Source of the DNA: Xaviernesmea oryzae
GTDB taxonomy: Bacteria > Pseudomonadota > Alphaproteobacteria > Rhizobiales > Rhizobiaceae
Assembly: GCF_900109605.1 (NCBI RefSeq)
Contig: NZ_FOAM01000001.1
Span: 186,001-250,000 of the forward strand
Length of the DNA: 64,000 nt
Reading direction: 5' to 3'
The notes under the pieces were generated by a model. It searched no databases. It was not told the DNA's origin and saw only the letters and a program-made list of their open reading frames with translations. The position numbers and the translations under genes are program-made. Each line of letters begins with the position of its first letter. Position 1 is the stretch's first letter. Below are positions 25,002 to 35,032 of this stretch, one piece after another.

Positions 25002-26315
25002 TTATCTAAGTCCGCCCAATAGCCTCTTGATATCGCCCGGCGTGGGATAGAGCCGGCCGACCGGCATCGACAGGACTCTCGGAATGAGCATCAGCAGCGC
25101 GGCGCAGCGCAAGAGGGAGCAGGCTGCGAGCACGGCGGCCGCGCCGGTCAGGCCGTAGATCGGTGCAAAAACGGCGATCCCCAGGACATAGCCAAGGGTG
25201 TAGAGGCCCTGGAGTGCCGATGTCAGGCCAGGGCGCCCTACAGCGACGAACAATTGGGATGTAATCTGCGAGAGCAGGCTTATTGCGGCTTCGAGCGCCA
25301 GAATCCGAAAGACGATCACGGCAGCGCCGAAGGCGGGGCCATAGACGATGGTGAGCGCCAGACGGTCCACCAGGAGCAGAAACAGCAACGTTACCGCCAT
25401 CAGCACGACTCCGGCGCGGAAGACCAGGTCATGAATCGCCTTGGCATGCTGATGGTCGCCACCAAGCATGCGGGAATACATCAAGGTCGATAGCAGCGCG
25501 CTTGGAATCATGATCAGGCGGGAGAAGCTGAAGGTGACCGTATAGATACCCAGCGCCTCGGCTGAAACGAGGGGCACCAGAACCAGCTTGTCGGCAAAGC
25601 CGGCAAGGCCGGCCGAGAGATCGGCGGGCGCGGCCCTTAAGCTGAAGCTGAAGAGTTTTCCGATTTTCGGTCCTAGCTTGCTATCCTTTGGAGGCCAGGT
25701 TTTGCGCACCAGCGGCAGGATCAGAATTGTACCCAGCAGAGACGCGCTGAAAAGCGACAGAATCGCATTGCGCGCTGTTGGCGCGACATAAAGAAACAGA
25801 CAAAGAGCCGGCAGGAACAGGATTTGCGGCAGGATAGTCGCGAAATTGAAGCTCGAAAAATCGCCGCGCGCCACGAAGAGATTCTTGAAAAGCATATGTG
25901 CCGCATTCGAAAACGCGAGCGGGATCATCAGGAACGACAGAAGAAGCGCCGAACGCTCGTAATGCTGCATCGTCAGCGGGATCAGCGCGCTGGCAATAAG
26001 GGAAACGATCGCCGTTTGCGCGAGCACGATCAAAGCCGTCTGGATGGCCACCGCGCGGCGGCTATTGCTTTCCTGCGAGGATGCATAGATCAGCGCATTG
26101 CCCGTGCCGGCAACGCCGAAGGTCGCGATCAGCATCGGCCAGAGCGTGACGGCCGCATAGACGCCCCTTCCATCCGGCCCCAGCATGCGCGCCGTGACGA
26201 TGCCTGTCGCCAAATTAAGCGCCGTCAGTCCGATCTGGCCACCAAGCGTCATGATGAGATGGCGCATGTTGCCGCGACGCACCAGGCGAGACCATGTGCT
26301 GGAAATCAGGGACAT
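25002..26315 (-). CDS. Polysaccharide repeat-unit flippase (Wzx-like, MOP superfamily)
   Basis: The protein has 437 residues and about 12-14 membrane segments. The first is LIMTLGGQIGLTALNLATGI (20 residues) with the polar residues typical of the MATE/Wzx start, and Arg/Lys-rich loops fall on the cytoplasmic side. Such proteins flip undecaprenyl-diphosphate-linked glycan units to the periplasm. It is the last gene of a four-gene minus-strand operon with three glycosyltransferases (gap of 3 bp to the upstream gene), and a Wzy-like polymerase is encoded nearby at 31299-32729, so a Wzx/Wzy pathway is likely. Confidence 0.87.
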   Translation of the reverse strand: MSLISSTWSRLVRRGNMRHLIMTLGGQIGLTALNLATGIVTARMLGPDGRGVYAAVTLWPMLIATFGVAGTGNALIYASSQESNSRRAVAIQTALIVLAQTAIVSLIASALIPLTMQHYERSALLLSFLMIPLAFSNAAHMLFKNLFVARGDFSSFNFATILPQILFLPALCLFLYVAPTARNAILSLFSASLLGTILILPLVRKTWPPKDSKLGPKIGKLFSFSLRAAPADLSAGLAGFADKLVLVPLVSAEALGIYTVTFSFSRLIMIPSALLSTLMYSRMLGGDHQHAKAIHDLVFRAGVVLMAVTLLFLLLVDRLALTIVYGPAFGAAVIVFRILALEAAISLLSQITSQLFVAVGRPGLTSALQGLYTLGYVLGIAVFAPIYGLTGAAAVLAACSLLRCAALLMLIPRVLSMPVGRLYPTPGDIKRLLGGLR

Positions 26316-26318
26316 GGT

Positions 26319-27500
26319 CTAGCGGAAATCCATCACATTTCCGGAGACGGCGCGAATGTGATGGTTTGCCTGTACGCCGTTCTGCAACGTCAAGGGAAAT
26401 TGCACCAGCTTCTTTCGTTCCGCACGGCATGACACCACGAGATCGAGGATCTTGCGCGCGAAATGGCTGCTGTCAAAGTTGGCGGCATGGTCGCGAATGC
26501 GGGCGCTGTCATAGTGCGACGGATCGAAATTGCGCATGGCGTCCGCCACGCTCTCCGGCGTTTGATGGTCAAAAAATGCGCCGGTCACCCCTTCGACCAC
26601 CGTGTCGAGCACGCCGCCATGGCGATAGGCGATCACGGGCCGGCCGGACGCCATGGCCTCAAGCGGCGTAATGCCGAAATCTTCGGAGGAAGGAAGAATG
26701 AAGGCGCGGCAATTGGCATAGAGATCGGCTTTGGCCTGGCCATCGACCCGACCGGCGAATGTGACGGTCGGTCCCGCGATCTTGCGCAGGCTGGCCAGTT
26801 CACGACCGCTGCCGGCCACGACGAGGGGCAGGCCGAGGTCTGTTGCGGCGCGCACCACGATGTCCGCCCGCTTCCAGCCGACGAGGCGCATCAAGAGCAG
26901 AAAATAGTCGCCTTTGCCTTCGCCGACATGAAACTCGTTGAGATCGACCGGCGGGGGAATGATCACGCTGTCAAAGCCGTAGGATTTGTGAATCCGGCGG
27001 GTAATCAGGTTGCTGGTGCTGATCCACTGATCGACATTGCCGGCCGAAGAGCGATCGAGCGCCTTCATGATCGGGATCGTCGCGCCGATCAACATCTGCT
27101 TGAGCCAGCCGAAACCTTCATTGTTGGCGTAGCGATGATAATCCCACATGAAGCGTGCCGGGGAGTGGCAATAGCACAAATGCACCGCATCTTCTGTCGT
27201 GTGAATATGATGCGCGAAGCTGAAGCTGCTGCTGATCACCACATCATAGGCACTCAGATCAATCGACTGCATGGCGAAGGGATAGATGGGAAACAGCGCG
27301 CGATAGCCCTTGCGGGCAAAAGGAACCCGATCCATCCACGTCGTGCGGATATCCCAGCTCTGAAACGAGGAGGGAAAGGCACCGGGATTATAGATCGGCG
27401 CGAAGACGGGCGCCTCTGGAAAGAGCTTGTGCAGCTCTTCGAGCACTTTTTCCGCGCCGCCATAAGCAACCAGCGCATCGTGAACGAGGGCCACTCTCAT
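26319..27500 (-). CDS. GT4 glycosyltransferase
   Basis: The protein has 393 residues with two Rossmann-like lobes (GT-B). The N-terminal lobe starts VALVHDALVAYGGAEKVLEE (20 residues), the acceptor-side Gly loop of GT4 enzymes. SYDFAHHIHT-like and CYCHSPARFMWDY segments match the group of mannosyl- or rhamnosyl-transferases that carry HSPARF. The C-terminal lobe has LPSSEDFGITPLEAMASGRP, the GT4 donor-site signature (E-x7-E). A cytoplasmic or membrane-edge enzyme that extends the lipid-linked repeat unit is expected. Its start overlaps the previous stop (ATGA). Confidence 0.9.
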   Translation of the reverse strand: MRVALVHDALVAYGGAEKVLEELHKLFPEAPVFAPIYNPGAFPSSFQSWDIRTTWMDRVPFARKGYRALFPIYPFAMQSIDLSAYDVVISSSFSFAHHIHTTEDAVHLCYCHSPARFMWDYHRYANNEGFGWLKQMLIGATIPIMKALDRSSAGNVDQWISTSNLITRRIHKSYGFDSVIIPPPVDLNEFHVGEGKGDYFLLLMRLVGWKRADIVVRAATDLGLPLVVAGSGRELASLRKIAGPTVTFAGRVDGQAKADLYANCRAFILPSSEDFGITPLEAMASGRPVIAYRHGGVLDTVVEGVTGAFFDHQTPESVADAMRNFDPSHYDSARIRDHAANFDSSHFARKILDLVVSCRAERKKLVQFPLTLQNGVQANHHIRAVSGNVMDFR

Positions 27501-28705
27501 TGTTTCGCCGTTCTCTCGAAGTTATGGATGATGCGCGCGTAAAGCTCGGCAAACCGGTTTCGGAAGCTCGCCCCGGAAAAGCGTTGCGCCGCATCTTCAG
27601 CGGCAAGACGGGGCATGTTCGGATAGCGCCCTTCCAGGATCGACGTGATCGCCTCGCTGAGCGCATCCGCCTGTCCTGGCGGAACGATCAGGCCGGTGAC
27701 GCCGTCATTGATCACCTCGCGCGCGCCGCCGACCTCGCTGGCGATGGTGGGGCGGCCAAGTGTCAGCGACTCCAAAAGCACCATGCTCAGCGATTCATGG
27801 GCGACCGACGTGAGGGTCACCACATCCATCGCCCGCATCCAGGCAGAGACGTTGGCCTGGAAGCCGGCAAAGGTGACGCGCCCGCGCAGACCTTCGCTTT
27901 CGGCCATGGCCACCAGCCGCCGGTGATAGGCCTGCTTGTCAGCCAGCGCCAAAGGTCCGACGATCCAGAAATGGGCTGTGGGATAGCGCGCGGCCAGCTT
28001 AGCTGCGGCTTCCAGAAAGACATGCTGGCCCTTGCGCGGCTCGATCACGCCGAAGACGCCGATATGAGGACCGGGTCCGGTCACCTCCGGCGGCAAAGCC
28101 GGGTCGACTGTCCCAAAGTCGGCACTGATGCCGTTGTGCTGGATGGAGACGATGGCCGGATCGGGCCGGACAATGTCGTTCAGCAAGTCGCGCCCCGCGC
28201 CCGAAACGCAGGCATAGGCACTGATCCAAGGCGCAACCCGCCTCAGCGTCCACCGATAAAGCGGCTTGGCCGGGCGAATTTCGTGCACGTGCAGGAGCAG
28301 TGGGATTCCAAGCGACTTGGACGCCCGGCGGGCATACCAGGCGCCGATGGGATGGTGCACATGGATCAGCTTCGCATCGACGCGGCATGCAAAGGCCTCG
28401 ATCTGGCGCGAGCCGGCCGCCAGGGCTTTGGCATAGCGGATGATGGCCAGGGGATTGTAGGTGGCGCGGGACCGGTCGATCGTCAGCGCTTCACTGACGA
28501 TGCCGAGCCGCTCGGCCGAAGCAATCAATTCTCCACCGCCAGGACAGGCCAGTGCGCCGCGAAAGCCGGCATGCTCCATCTCGCGCGCAAGCGTGAGGAT
28601 GACGCGTTCGACGCCGCCGATATAGCCGACTCGATTGACGTGGAGGATCGAGCGCATAGGCAGGGCCTTCGCGCCGGCGCGCGGGCTTTCGGCCGCAATC
28701 GTCAT
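27497..28705 (-). CDS. GT4 glycosyltransferase
   Basis: The product has 402 residues from ATG 28705, which is preceded by GGAGGG and overlaps the upstream stop as ATGA; the frame stays open another 53 codons but this extension has no domain. The protein has the GT-B fold: ILHVNRVGYIGGVERVILTL (20 residues) at the start, IHVHHPIGAWYARR in the N-terminal lobe, and SMVLLESLTLGRPTIASEVG (20 residues) with the conserved Glu pair in the donor lobe. It belongs to the operon 29574 to 25002. The sugar it transfers cannot be told from the sequence. Confidence 0.88.
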   Translation of the reverse strand: MTIAAESPRAGAKALPMRSILHVNRVGYIGGVERVILTLAREMEHAGFRGALACPGGGELIASAERLGIVSEALTIDRSRATYNPLAIIRYAKALAAGSRQIEAFACRVDAKLIHVHHPIGAWYARRASKSLGIPLLLHVHEIRPAKPLYRWTLRRVAPWISAYACVSGAGRDLLNDIVRPDPAIVSIQHNGISADFGTVDPALPPEVTGPGPHIGVFGVIEPRKGQHVFLEAAAKLAARYPTAHFWIVGPLALADKQAYHRRLVAMAESEGLRGRVTFAGFQANVSAWMRAMDVVTLTSVAHESLSMVLLESLTLGRPTIASEVGGAREVINDGVTGLIVPPGQADALSEAITSILEGRYPNMPRLAAEDAAQRFSGASFRNRFAELYARIIHNFERTAKQ

Positions 28706-29574
28706 GCCGCCCTCCGCACTGCCGCAGGATAGATATCGGCCGGCGGATGGATCTGCGGCACAATCATGCGCGCCTCCCAGGCCTTCGCATGCCGTAGAAA
28801 CTCCGCGAAGGCATGGAGCCCGGCCCAGATAAAGCCCCTGATGCCGACACGATAGCTGCCGCATGCCAGATAGATCCAGGCGAAGCGCAGCAACGGCTTT
28901 ACCGCCATGCCGAAGAGGATCTTGCGCGTGCTCGCTTGAGACGCGATCAGGCCGCCTTCGAGATCCGCGTTGCGGTTCAAGGTATCCAGCTGCTTGCCGA
29001 TGGTGTAATTGCGCCAGTGGAGCATCCGGCCGGCAAGCGGGATCGTCCTGCCGGGACAGACGATTTCCTCATGAACGATCAGCGTCGGGTTCCAGTCGCT
29101 GAAGAGCCTGTTGTAAAGCCGCACGAAGCTTTCCGCCTTACTCCTGCGACGCATGGACGGCATGATCCGCCCGAGAAATTCTTCATCGCGACGAATGACG
29201 TAGCCATCCTGCGGATCGGGCTGGGCGGACATGGCCGCACAGATCGACATGGCGAGGTCGTCCATGACGATTTCATCGGCATCCAGAGAGAAGATCCAGT
29301 TATTGCGCGCGGCCTTGACGCCCACCTGCTTCTGCGCCACGAAACCAAGCCAGGGTTGAACGATCACCGTCGCGCCGGCCTGCTGCGCCAGGGTCACGGT
29401 CTTGTCCGTGCTCTCGGAATCCACGACGATGACCTCGTCGGCCCAGTGCACGCTGCTGATCGCCCGCTCGATCACTTGCTCTTCGTTTCTGGCAAGAATA
29501 ACGACGGTGACTGCGGCGGCCATGTTTTTCTCTTCAACATGCTGGCGCAATCCATGCCATGCCAGCGTCTTCAT
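28702..29574 (-). CDS. GT2 glycosyltransferase, WaaE/KdtX-like
   Basis: The protein has 290 residues. A GT-A domain starts at about residue 20 with VTVVILARNEEQVIERAI, followed by VDSESTDKT and the FSLDADEIV acidic motif. A RRSKAESFVRLYNR segment and a C-terminal amphipathic helix pair (FAWIYLACGSYRVGIRGFIW, 20 residues) resemble WaaE/KdtX beta-1,4-glucosyltransferases of LPS core synthesis. First gene of the four-gene operon. ATG 29574 has GGAG at 8 nt; ATG 29523, which would drop 17 residues, has a weaker site and is also possible. The 290-bp gap upstream should hold the operon promoter. Confidence 0.88.
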   Translation of the reverse strand: MKTLAWHGLRQHVEEKNMAAAVTVVILARNEEQVIERAISSVHWADEVIVVDSESTDKTVTLAQQAGATVIVQPWLGFVAQKQVGVKAARNNWIFSLDADEIVMDDLAMSICAAMSAQPDPQDGYVIRRDEEFLGRIMPSMRRRSKAESFVRLYNRLFSDWNPTLIVHEEIVCPGRTIPLAGRMLHWRNYTIGKQLDTLNRNADLEGGLIASQASTRKILFGMAVKPLLRFAWIYLACGSYRVGIRGFIWAGLHAFAEFLRHAKAWEARMIVPQIHPPADIYPAAVRRAA

Positions 29575-29862
29575 CTTGACGCTCCGTCTATACTCCGTTC
29601 ATATTAAATATCAATGATATAAATTAGTAAAAAAGGCTTTTATCACGGATAAAGTGCCGCGGGATATCCTAAGGTTGCAACTGCTGACGGCTTGCTTGTG
29701 AAAAAAGGACTGCGTGACGACAAAGTCCGAGCTATCCGGTCCGTCCCGTGCAGCATCGATGTCATTGAGGGTAAGGCTGTGCCCGCAGCCAGTCATCTTC
29801 TTCGCCGCTCATGAGGCCGGACGTCGTGCCTGTCGCGGCGAAAGGCCCCGAGGCAGTCAGCC

Positions 29863-30906
29863 TTATCCAGCCGCGGAGGTGACCGGCGAGACTTTCTCCT
29901 GCAAGGAGAGCCGGGCCCGCGGCTTTAATAATCTCGTGATGGGCACTTCGATGAAGGCGTAGACCAGCACGCCGACGATGATGGCAAGGGTAACGCTGAC
30001 GAGCACGAACATAAGACCTCTGGGAAGGTTGAGGATCCGTGCGGCGATCTCGAAGACCTTCAGCGAGAAAAATTGCGAAAGATAGAGCGAATAGGATGCC
30101 GCACCGAGATATTCCACGATGGGGAGCCGCATAGGAGAACCCTTCGCGAAAACGCTGCCGCAAAACAGCATCGCAGCTGGAATGCCCCAGAAGATGACGC
30201 GGCTCTGCTCGGAGAAATAAGGCTGCAGCAGAAGGAGACTTAAAAGAGCCAGAGCGCTTAAGGACAGACATAGGCGCCCGTCCAGCCGGACTCCCTTTCG
30301 ATAAAGCGCGCCGAAGAGAAGACCAAGCAGGAATTCCAAAAGCAGGGAATGCGTATAGAAACCGGCAATTCCTGGCGGATGGGCGATCAACCCGATCGCG
30401 ACAAGCCCTCCGATCGTCACTGCAAGATTGGGGATCTGTGCCCGCTTCGGCAAAAGAAGCGACAGGCCGAACAGAAGATAAAAGAACATCTCATAATTCA
30501 GCGTCCATCCGGGCACCACGATCGGCCAGAAAAGATCAGGTCGGCTGGGGTCTGGGTGAGCGACGAAGAGATAGGATGAAAGAATGTGCTGCCATGTCGA
30601 AGGATGATTGGTCAATTGCGGCGCAGCTACGAAAATTGCGACCGCAAGAGAGGTGGCAAGCCAGTAAAGCGGCACGACGCGTATGAGCCTTGCCTTGTAG
30701 AAAGCAGCGGTACCGATCTGTCGGTCAACCGTGCTGAGATACATGACGAAGCCGCTGATGATGAAGAAGAGATCGACCCCGGCGGCGCCGATCTTGACCT
30801 TCTCCTGCAACACGACATCCAAGGTCGTGTAGCCAAATGCATGGAAAAAGATGACGCCAAAGGCGGCGAGCGCCCGGAGATATTGGACTTGAACGACCAC
30901 CAACAC
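29863..30906 (-). CDS. Acyltransferase-3 membrane protein (ExoZ/OafA-like)
   Basis: The protein has 347 residues and about ten membrane segments. The hallmark of the family is seen at the start: VQYLRALAAFGVIFFHAFGY (20 residues), with Arg and His in the predicted active site, then GVDLFFIISGFVMY and the RLIRVVPLYW motif. Such enzymes add O-acetyl or other acyl groups to exopolysaccharide, LPS or Nod factors; ExoZ of Sinorhizobium acetylates succinoglycan. Here it is likely to modify the product of the surrounding glycan locus. It is separated by 288 bp from the glycosyltransferase operon and transcribed divergently from the Wzy-like gene. Confidence 0.92.
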   Translation of the reverse strand: MLVVVQVQYLRALAAFGVIFFHAFGYTTLDVVLQEKVKIGAAGVDLFFIISGFVMYLSTVDRQIGTAAFYKARLIRVVPLYWLATSLAVAIFVAAPQLTNHPSTWQHILSSYLFVAHPDPSRPDLFWPIVVPGWTLNYEMFFYLLFGLSLLLPKRAQIPNLAVTIGGLVAIGLIAHPPGIAGFYTHSLLLEFLLGLLFGALYRKGVRLDGRLCLSLSALALLSLLLLQPYFSEQSRVIFWGIPAAMLFCGSVFAKGSPMRLPIVEYLGAASYSLYLSQFFSLKVFEIAARILNLPRGLMFVLVSVTLAIIVGVLVYAFIEVPITRLLKPRARLSLQEKVSPVTSAAG

Positions 30907-31298
30907 GTCCTCGTTGCGGTATCATTTTACATATTATAATCATTATATAAATAAAACACATATGTCACACCGTTTTCCGTCATTGCTGATGCGCGGGCTT
31001 GGAATAGCCGGCCGGCAGCTTGCTGCAGGGCAATCTCGGCCGCTTCCAAAATGCATGGCCGCGCAACCGATTTGGGGTTTCGCAGACCATCAGACTATGC
31101 GAATGCTATTTATAAGGCATCCTGAAAACTTCAGATCCCTGATTGACAGAAATCATCGCGCTGAGAGCTGGTCGAGGTAAAGAGGCCCCGCGAGTGTGCG
31201 GAACGTGAAAAACGAAAGAAGAGGCAAGTGTCAAGGCGGGATGTTTCTCCGCTTCCCGGCTCCGAAAAACGAACGGCAATCATCATCACGGGTTTTGC
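30907..31298. other. AT-rich divergent promoter region
   Basis: This 390-bp gap lies between the acyltransferase and polymerase genes. About 30935-30960 is strongly AT-rich, with TATAAT-like sequences that could serve the minus-strand gene. I see no gene in it; small ORFs on both strands lack signatures. Confidence 0.5.
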
Positions 31299-32729
31299 GT
31301 GACCTTCGCCCTCATATATGGCTCCCTTCTTCTTATCGGCCTTGCACTCTTCTCGGGCGTGGCGGTTGGTGCGCTGCAGATCGTCTTTCTCGCCTGGATA
31401 TTCCTGTCCGCTGGTTTTCTGTGCCTTCAGAAAAAAGTATCCGACTATGTCGTTCTGACAGCGGTCGTGTTTTCCGTCGCGCCCTTTTTCCGCCGGCTGC
31501 ATGACGTCCATGCCGGGTACCAGGACGTCAGCCTGATCATGCTCGGGCCTTATCTGGCCATGCTCTGTGCCATTCCTCTTGCGGCGATGACGTTCCGCAA
31601 TCGTGCCACGACCTGGCTCTTCGTCGCGCTATTTGCCAGCTGCCTCTATGGCTTCCTGTTCGCGGTGGGCAATGACCGGCTGGTGGCTGGCGGTTTCGAC
31701 GTTTTGCGCTGGATGCTGCCGCCTATGGTGGCCCTGGCGATCTTTCAAAATCCAGAGCATCAAAAATCACTGCGCTGGAAGCTCGTGCTGTTCGCCTTCC
31801 TCTTTGCTGTCGCGACATCGCTTTACGGCCTTTATCAGTATATTTTCGTACCGCGATGGGATGCCGAATGGATGATTTATTCCAATATGGAATCCATCGG
31901 AAAGCCGCGGCCCTATGAGGTGCGGGTCTTCAGCACGCTCAATTCGCCCGGCTCCTATTCCCTTATTTTGACCGTCAATCTCTTGCTCCTGGCGGGACGT
32001 GGCGGGATCATCTGCCTGCTTGCCATCGCGGTCGGCGCTCTTGGTCTTGGCTTGACAATCGTGCGCTCCGCTTGGATCGCGGCTGCTCTTGGGCTCATCT
32101 TCATCGCCTTGGCGGGGCGCTGGCAGGCGCGGGCAAGCTTGGCGACTTTGCTGGTGGTGAGCATTTTCGCCATTCCGCCTATTTTGCTCGCGACCGGAAC
32201 CGAGACCTATATCGGCGATCGATTCCGAACCCTCTTCGATCTCCAGAGCGACGTCAGCTTCAACGACAGATCGAACGGTTATGACCGCCTGCTCAATCAG
32301 TTGAACGACAATGTCTTTGGAACCGGTCTTGCGGTGAACGGCGCTATCGCTGCCCATTCGAGCGAGGGAACGACGGTCGTCATCGACGGTGGCCCGATCG
32401 AGATTTTCTATGCCTTGGGTCTCGCCTTCGGGCTTGTCTATCTGCTGGCGCTCGGCGTGCTGTCGATGCGCGCATTCTTCAACGGTGACCGTGGGCTGGC
32501 CGGGCCAAGAGCAGCTATTCTCTGCACGCTCGCCTTGCTGACATCTGGCACGACGACTGTCGGTGAGGTCGGCTTCTTCTTCTGGATCTGCCTGGGCATG
32601 TCGCTTCCGCCGGCAATCGCTACGAGGCGAAAAACTCTCAGCATGCGAGACCCAAGCTCTGTGAGTTATGAGATGCAAGCCAATCCCGGTAGTGCCGGCA
32701 CGCACTCTGTGCCGGCCGGCGCGTCTTGA
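31299..32729 (+). CDS. O-antigen/exopolysaccharide polymerase-like membrane protein (Wzy/ExoQ type)
   Basis: The product has 476 residues with about twelve membrane helices and one long periplasmic loop (about 320-375, with GDRFRTLFDL, NDRSNGYDRLLNQL and GTGLAVNG). This loop plus RSAWIAAALG match the O-antigen ligase/polymerase superfamily (Wzy_C). The enzyme would join flipped repeat units in the periplasm. The likely start is GTG 31299; no strong ribosome site precedes it. It pairs functionally with the flippase at 25002-26315. Whether it is a Wzy polymerase or a WaaL-type ligase cannot be decided from the sequence. Confidence 0.8.
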   Translation: MTFALIYGSLLLIGLALFSGVAVGALQIVFLAWIFLSAGFLCLQKKVSDYVVLTAVVFSVAPFFRRLHDVHAGYQDVSLIMLGPYLAMLCAIPLAAMTFRNRATTWLFVALFASCLYGFLFAVGNDRLVAGGFDVLRWMLPPMVALAIFQNPEHQKSLRWKLVLFAFLFAVATSLYGLYQYIFVPRWDAEWMIYSNMESIGKPRPYEVRVFSTLNSPGSYSLILTVNLLLLAGRGGIICLLAIAVGALGLGLTIVRSAWIAAALGLIFIALAGRWQARASLATLLVVSIFAIPPILLATGTETYIGDRFRTLFDLQSDVSFNDRSNGYDRLLNQLNDNVFGTGLAVNGAIAAHSSEGTTVVIDGGPIEIFYALGLAFGLVYLLALGVLSMRAFFNGDRGLAGPRAAILCTLALLTSGTTTVGEVGFFFWICLGMSLPPAIATRRKTLSMRDPSSVSYEMQANPGSAGTHSVPAGAS

Positions 32730-32938
32730 TCGCTTGTCGAGATCGATGTCTTTGGTTTCACAACAGCTGGCATTTCATAGGCCAAGGAAAAGGTCCGACG
32801 CATGATTTCCTCGGTAAATAACAACATGTAAAAATCGAAGTTAAAATCTTAAGGAATAGCTTAAATTCGATGAAATACGTTTGCGTCATGATCGTACCTG
32901 TCTTGTTTTTCATATTTGAAAATACAAAAGGAAACGAT

Positions 32939-35032
32939 ATGGGCGCGAATGATGTTGTTGCGGTGCAGGCATCGGCTTTCACGAGTTCGATTGGCGTCAA
33001 TACACACCTGTCGTGGCAGAATACCGCTTACGCCGATTCGAAGCTCGTCGGCAAAGCCCTGGACTATATCGGCATCAAAAACGTTCGCGACATCGTCGCC
33101 CCGTGGTCGCAGGAGGCGATGAAGACGCTCGCCGCTACCGGGACGAAATTCGATATTTGCATTGGCGCGAATCTCGCGCTCGACAGCCAAAAGAGCCTGA
33201 TCCAGTCCATGCAGGATTCGATACGCTATGTCGAGGGGCCGAACGAGGTCGACAATTGGCCTGTGCACTATCAGGGCGAGACCGGTTTCAAAGCCGCGCG
33301 CGACCTGATGGCCGATATTCGCGCCTGGATCGACTCAGATCAGTTCAAGGAAAGCCCGGCGCTTCTCCAGCTCACATTCGGTAAAGCCGAGTCTTGGAAA
33401 AGCTTTGGAGAGCTGGCAGGTGTTGCCGACCTCGGAAATATTCACAGTTACGCAGCCTATGGCTGGAACCCCGGCCAAGTTCTTGCCGATCACATCCGCA
33501 ATGCGGAACGCGTCAGCGGCGATGTGCCTGTTGTCTCGACGGAGGCCGGCTATCATACCGCAATCGGTTCCACCGCGTGGACCGGTGTGTCCGAGGACGT
33601 CCAGGCGAAATATACGCTCAATCTGCTGTTGGAAAACTACAAGGCCGGTGTCGCATCGACCTATCTCTACGAATTGCTCGACGGAAACACGAACGGCGAC
33701 AACACCAATCCGGAGCTGCATTTCGGTCTCTTCCACACGGATGGCACCGCCAAAATCGCGGCAACCGCGCTCCACAACATGAACGAGATCCTGAAAAGCG
33801 ACTATCAGGGACCCGCGCAGAGCTTGACCTATACGCTCACGGGCATGCCTGTGACGGCCGACAGCCTGCTAATGCAAAAGTCCGCCTCCGACTTCGTCCT
33901 GGGGATTTGGGACGATGTCAACAACTGGGACATGGCGGCATCCAAGGCAATCTCCCATCCGGCAACGCAGGTCCAGATGGACCTGTCGAACTGGGCAGGG
34001 ATGGTCAAAGTCTATGATCCGCTCGTCTCGGGCACCGATCCGATCAAGACCTTTTACGCCACCGGCTCCTTTTCGCTCGATGTCGAGGACCATGCGACTT
34101 TCGTCGAGCTCGACACGTCGCAGATGGGGAGCAATCAGGGCGAAACGATTTATGGCCGGCAAGATGCGAGTTCGGTTACCGCGCTGGGCGGCGACGACCG
34201 GATCTATGCCGATGCAGCCAATCTTTACATCGACGCCGGTAACGGGAATGACTGGATCAAAGGAAGCGACAGCAGCACCACCTTCCTCGATGGCAACGGC
34301 AATGATGTGGTGTTCGCCGGCAAGGGCAATGACACGATCATCGCCAGCCAAGGCAATGACTATTATGATGGCGGCGCTGGTACGGACACGCTGTCATTTG
34401 CCTGGACGACAAAGGGTGTGAAGGTCGATCTGCGGCAGACCAAGGGAAGCGCACAAGGCAACGAAACCGGCACGGACCAGCTCGTTTCCATCGAGAACGT
34501 CACCGGCGGCGCGGGCAATGATACGCTTTACGGCAATAAGTTCGACAATGTCCTGATCGGCGGCACTGGCGATGACATTCTGGCCGGCAATGGCGGCTTT
34601 GACACGCTGACAGGGGGCGCAGGACGCGACACCTTCGTCTTCGGCAATGTCAGGGGCAAAACCGTCGTCACGGATTTCTCGGCTTCGGACGACCGACTGC
34701 AGTTCGATCAGGGGCTCTTCGTCAATGGTGCTGCGGCATTGCGGGCAAGCAAGCAGATCGGTTCCGACGTCGTCATCCAGAAGTGGGACACGTCCATCGT
34801 CCTCCAAAATACGAACCTGTCGGATTTGAAGGCCATGCTCGTGCCGCGCTATCGCGCATCGGAAAAAAGCAAGGTTGCCGATGTGTACAAAACGAGCTCT
34901 TTCGGCAACAAAGATTACGCTGCGCTCTCAAGCCCGACGGCAAAAGATCATATCGGTGGCCACGACGTCGTTTCCCATCTCCCGACCTCGTCAGCTCATC
35001 ATCTTTACAACGGATTAGACTTCTTCCTATGA
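32939..35032 (+). CDS. Secreted RTX calcium-binding protein with glycoside-hydrolase-like domain
   Basis: The product has 697 residues from ATG 32939, which has AAGGA at 8 nt; the frame is open 23 codons upstream. Residues about 5-330 look like a TIM-barrel glycosidase of clan GH-A type (GH39-like): Glu103 in VEGPNEVDN would be the acid/base and Glu202 in VVSTEAGYHT the nucleophile. Residues about 430-590 hold RTX nonapeptide repeats (GGDDRIYAD, GNGNDWIKG, GKGNDTIIA, GGAGNDTLY, GGTGDDILA, GGAGRDTFVF) that bind Ca and fold after type I secretion. There is no Sec signal, as expected. It resembles rhizobial secreted glycanases such as PlyA/ExsH in plan, not in fold. It probably trims the local polysaccharide. 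Confidence 0.85.
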   Translation: MGANDVVAVQASAFTSSIGVNTHLSWQNTAYADSKLVGKALDYIGIKNVRDIVAPWSQEAMKTLAATGTKFDICIGANLALDSQKSLIQSMQDSIRYVEGPNEVDNWPVHYQGETGFKAARDLMADIRAWIDSDQFKESPALLQLTFGKAESWKSFGELAGVADLGNIHSYAAYGWNPGQVLADHIRNAERVSGDVPVVSTEAGYHTAIGSTAWTGVSEDVQAKYTLNLLLENYKAGVASTYLYELLDGNTNGDNTNPELHFGLFHTDGTAKIAATALHNMNEILKSDYQGPAQSLTYTLTGMPVTADSLLMQKSASDFVLGIWDDVNNWDMAASKAISHPATQVQMDLSNWAGMVKVYDPLVSGTDPIKTFYATGSFSLDVEDHATFVELDTSQMGSNQGETIYGRQDASSVTALGGDDRIYADAANLYIDAGNGNDWIKGSDSSTTFLDGNGNDVVFAGKGNDTIIASQGNDYYDGGAGTDTLSFAWTTKGVKVDLRQTKGSAQGNETGTDQLVSIENVTGGAGNDTLYGNKFDNVLIGGTGDDILAGNGGFDTLTGGAGRDTFVFGNVRGKTVVTDFSASDDRLQFDQGLFVNGAAALRASKQIGSDVVIQKWDTSIVLQNTNLSDLKAMLVPRYRASEKSKVADVYKTSSFGNKDYAALSSPTAKDHIGGHDVVSHLPTSSAHHLYNGLDFFL

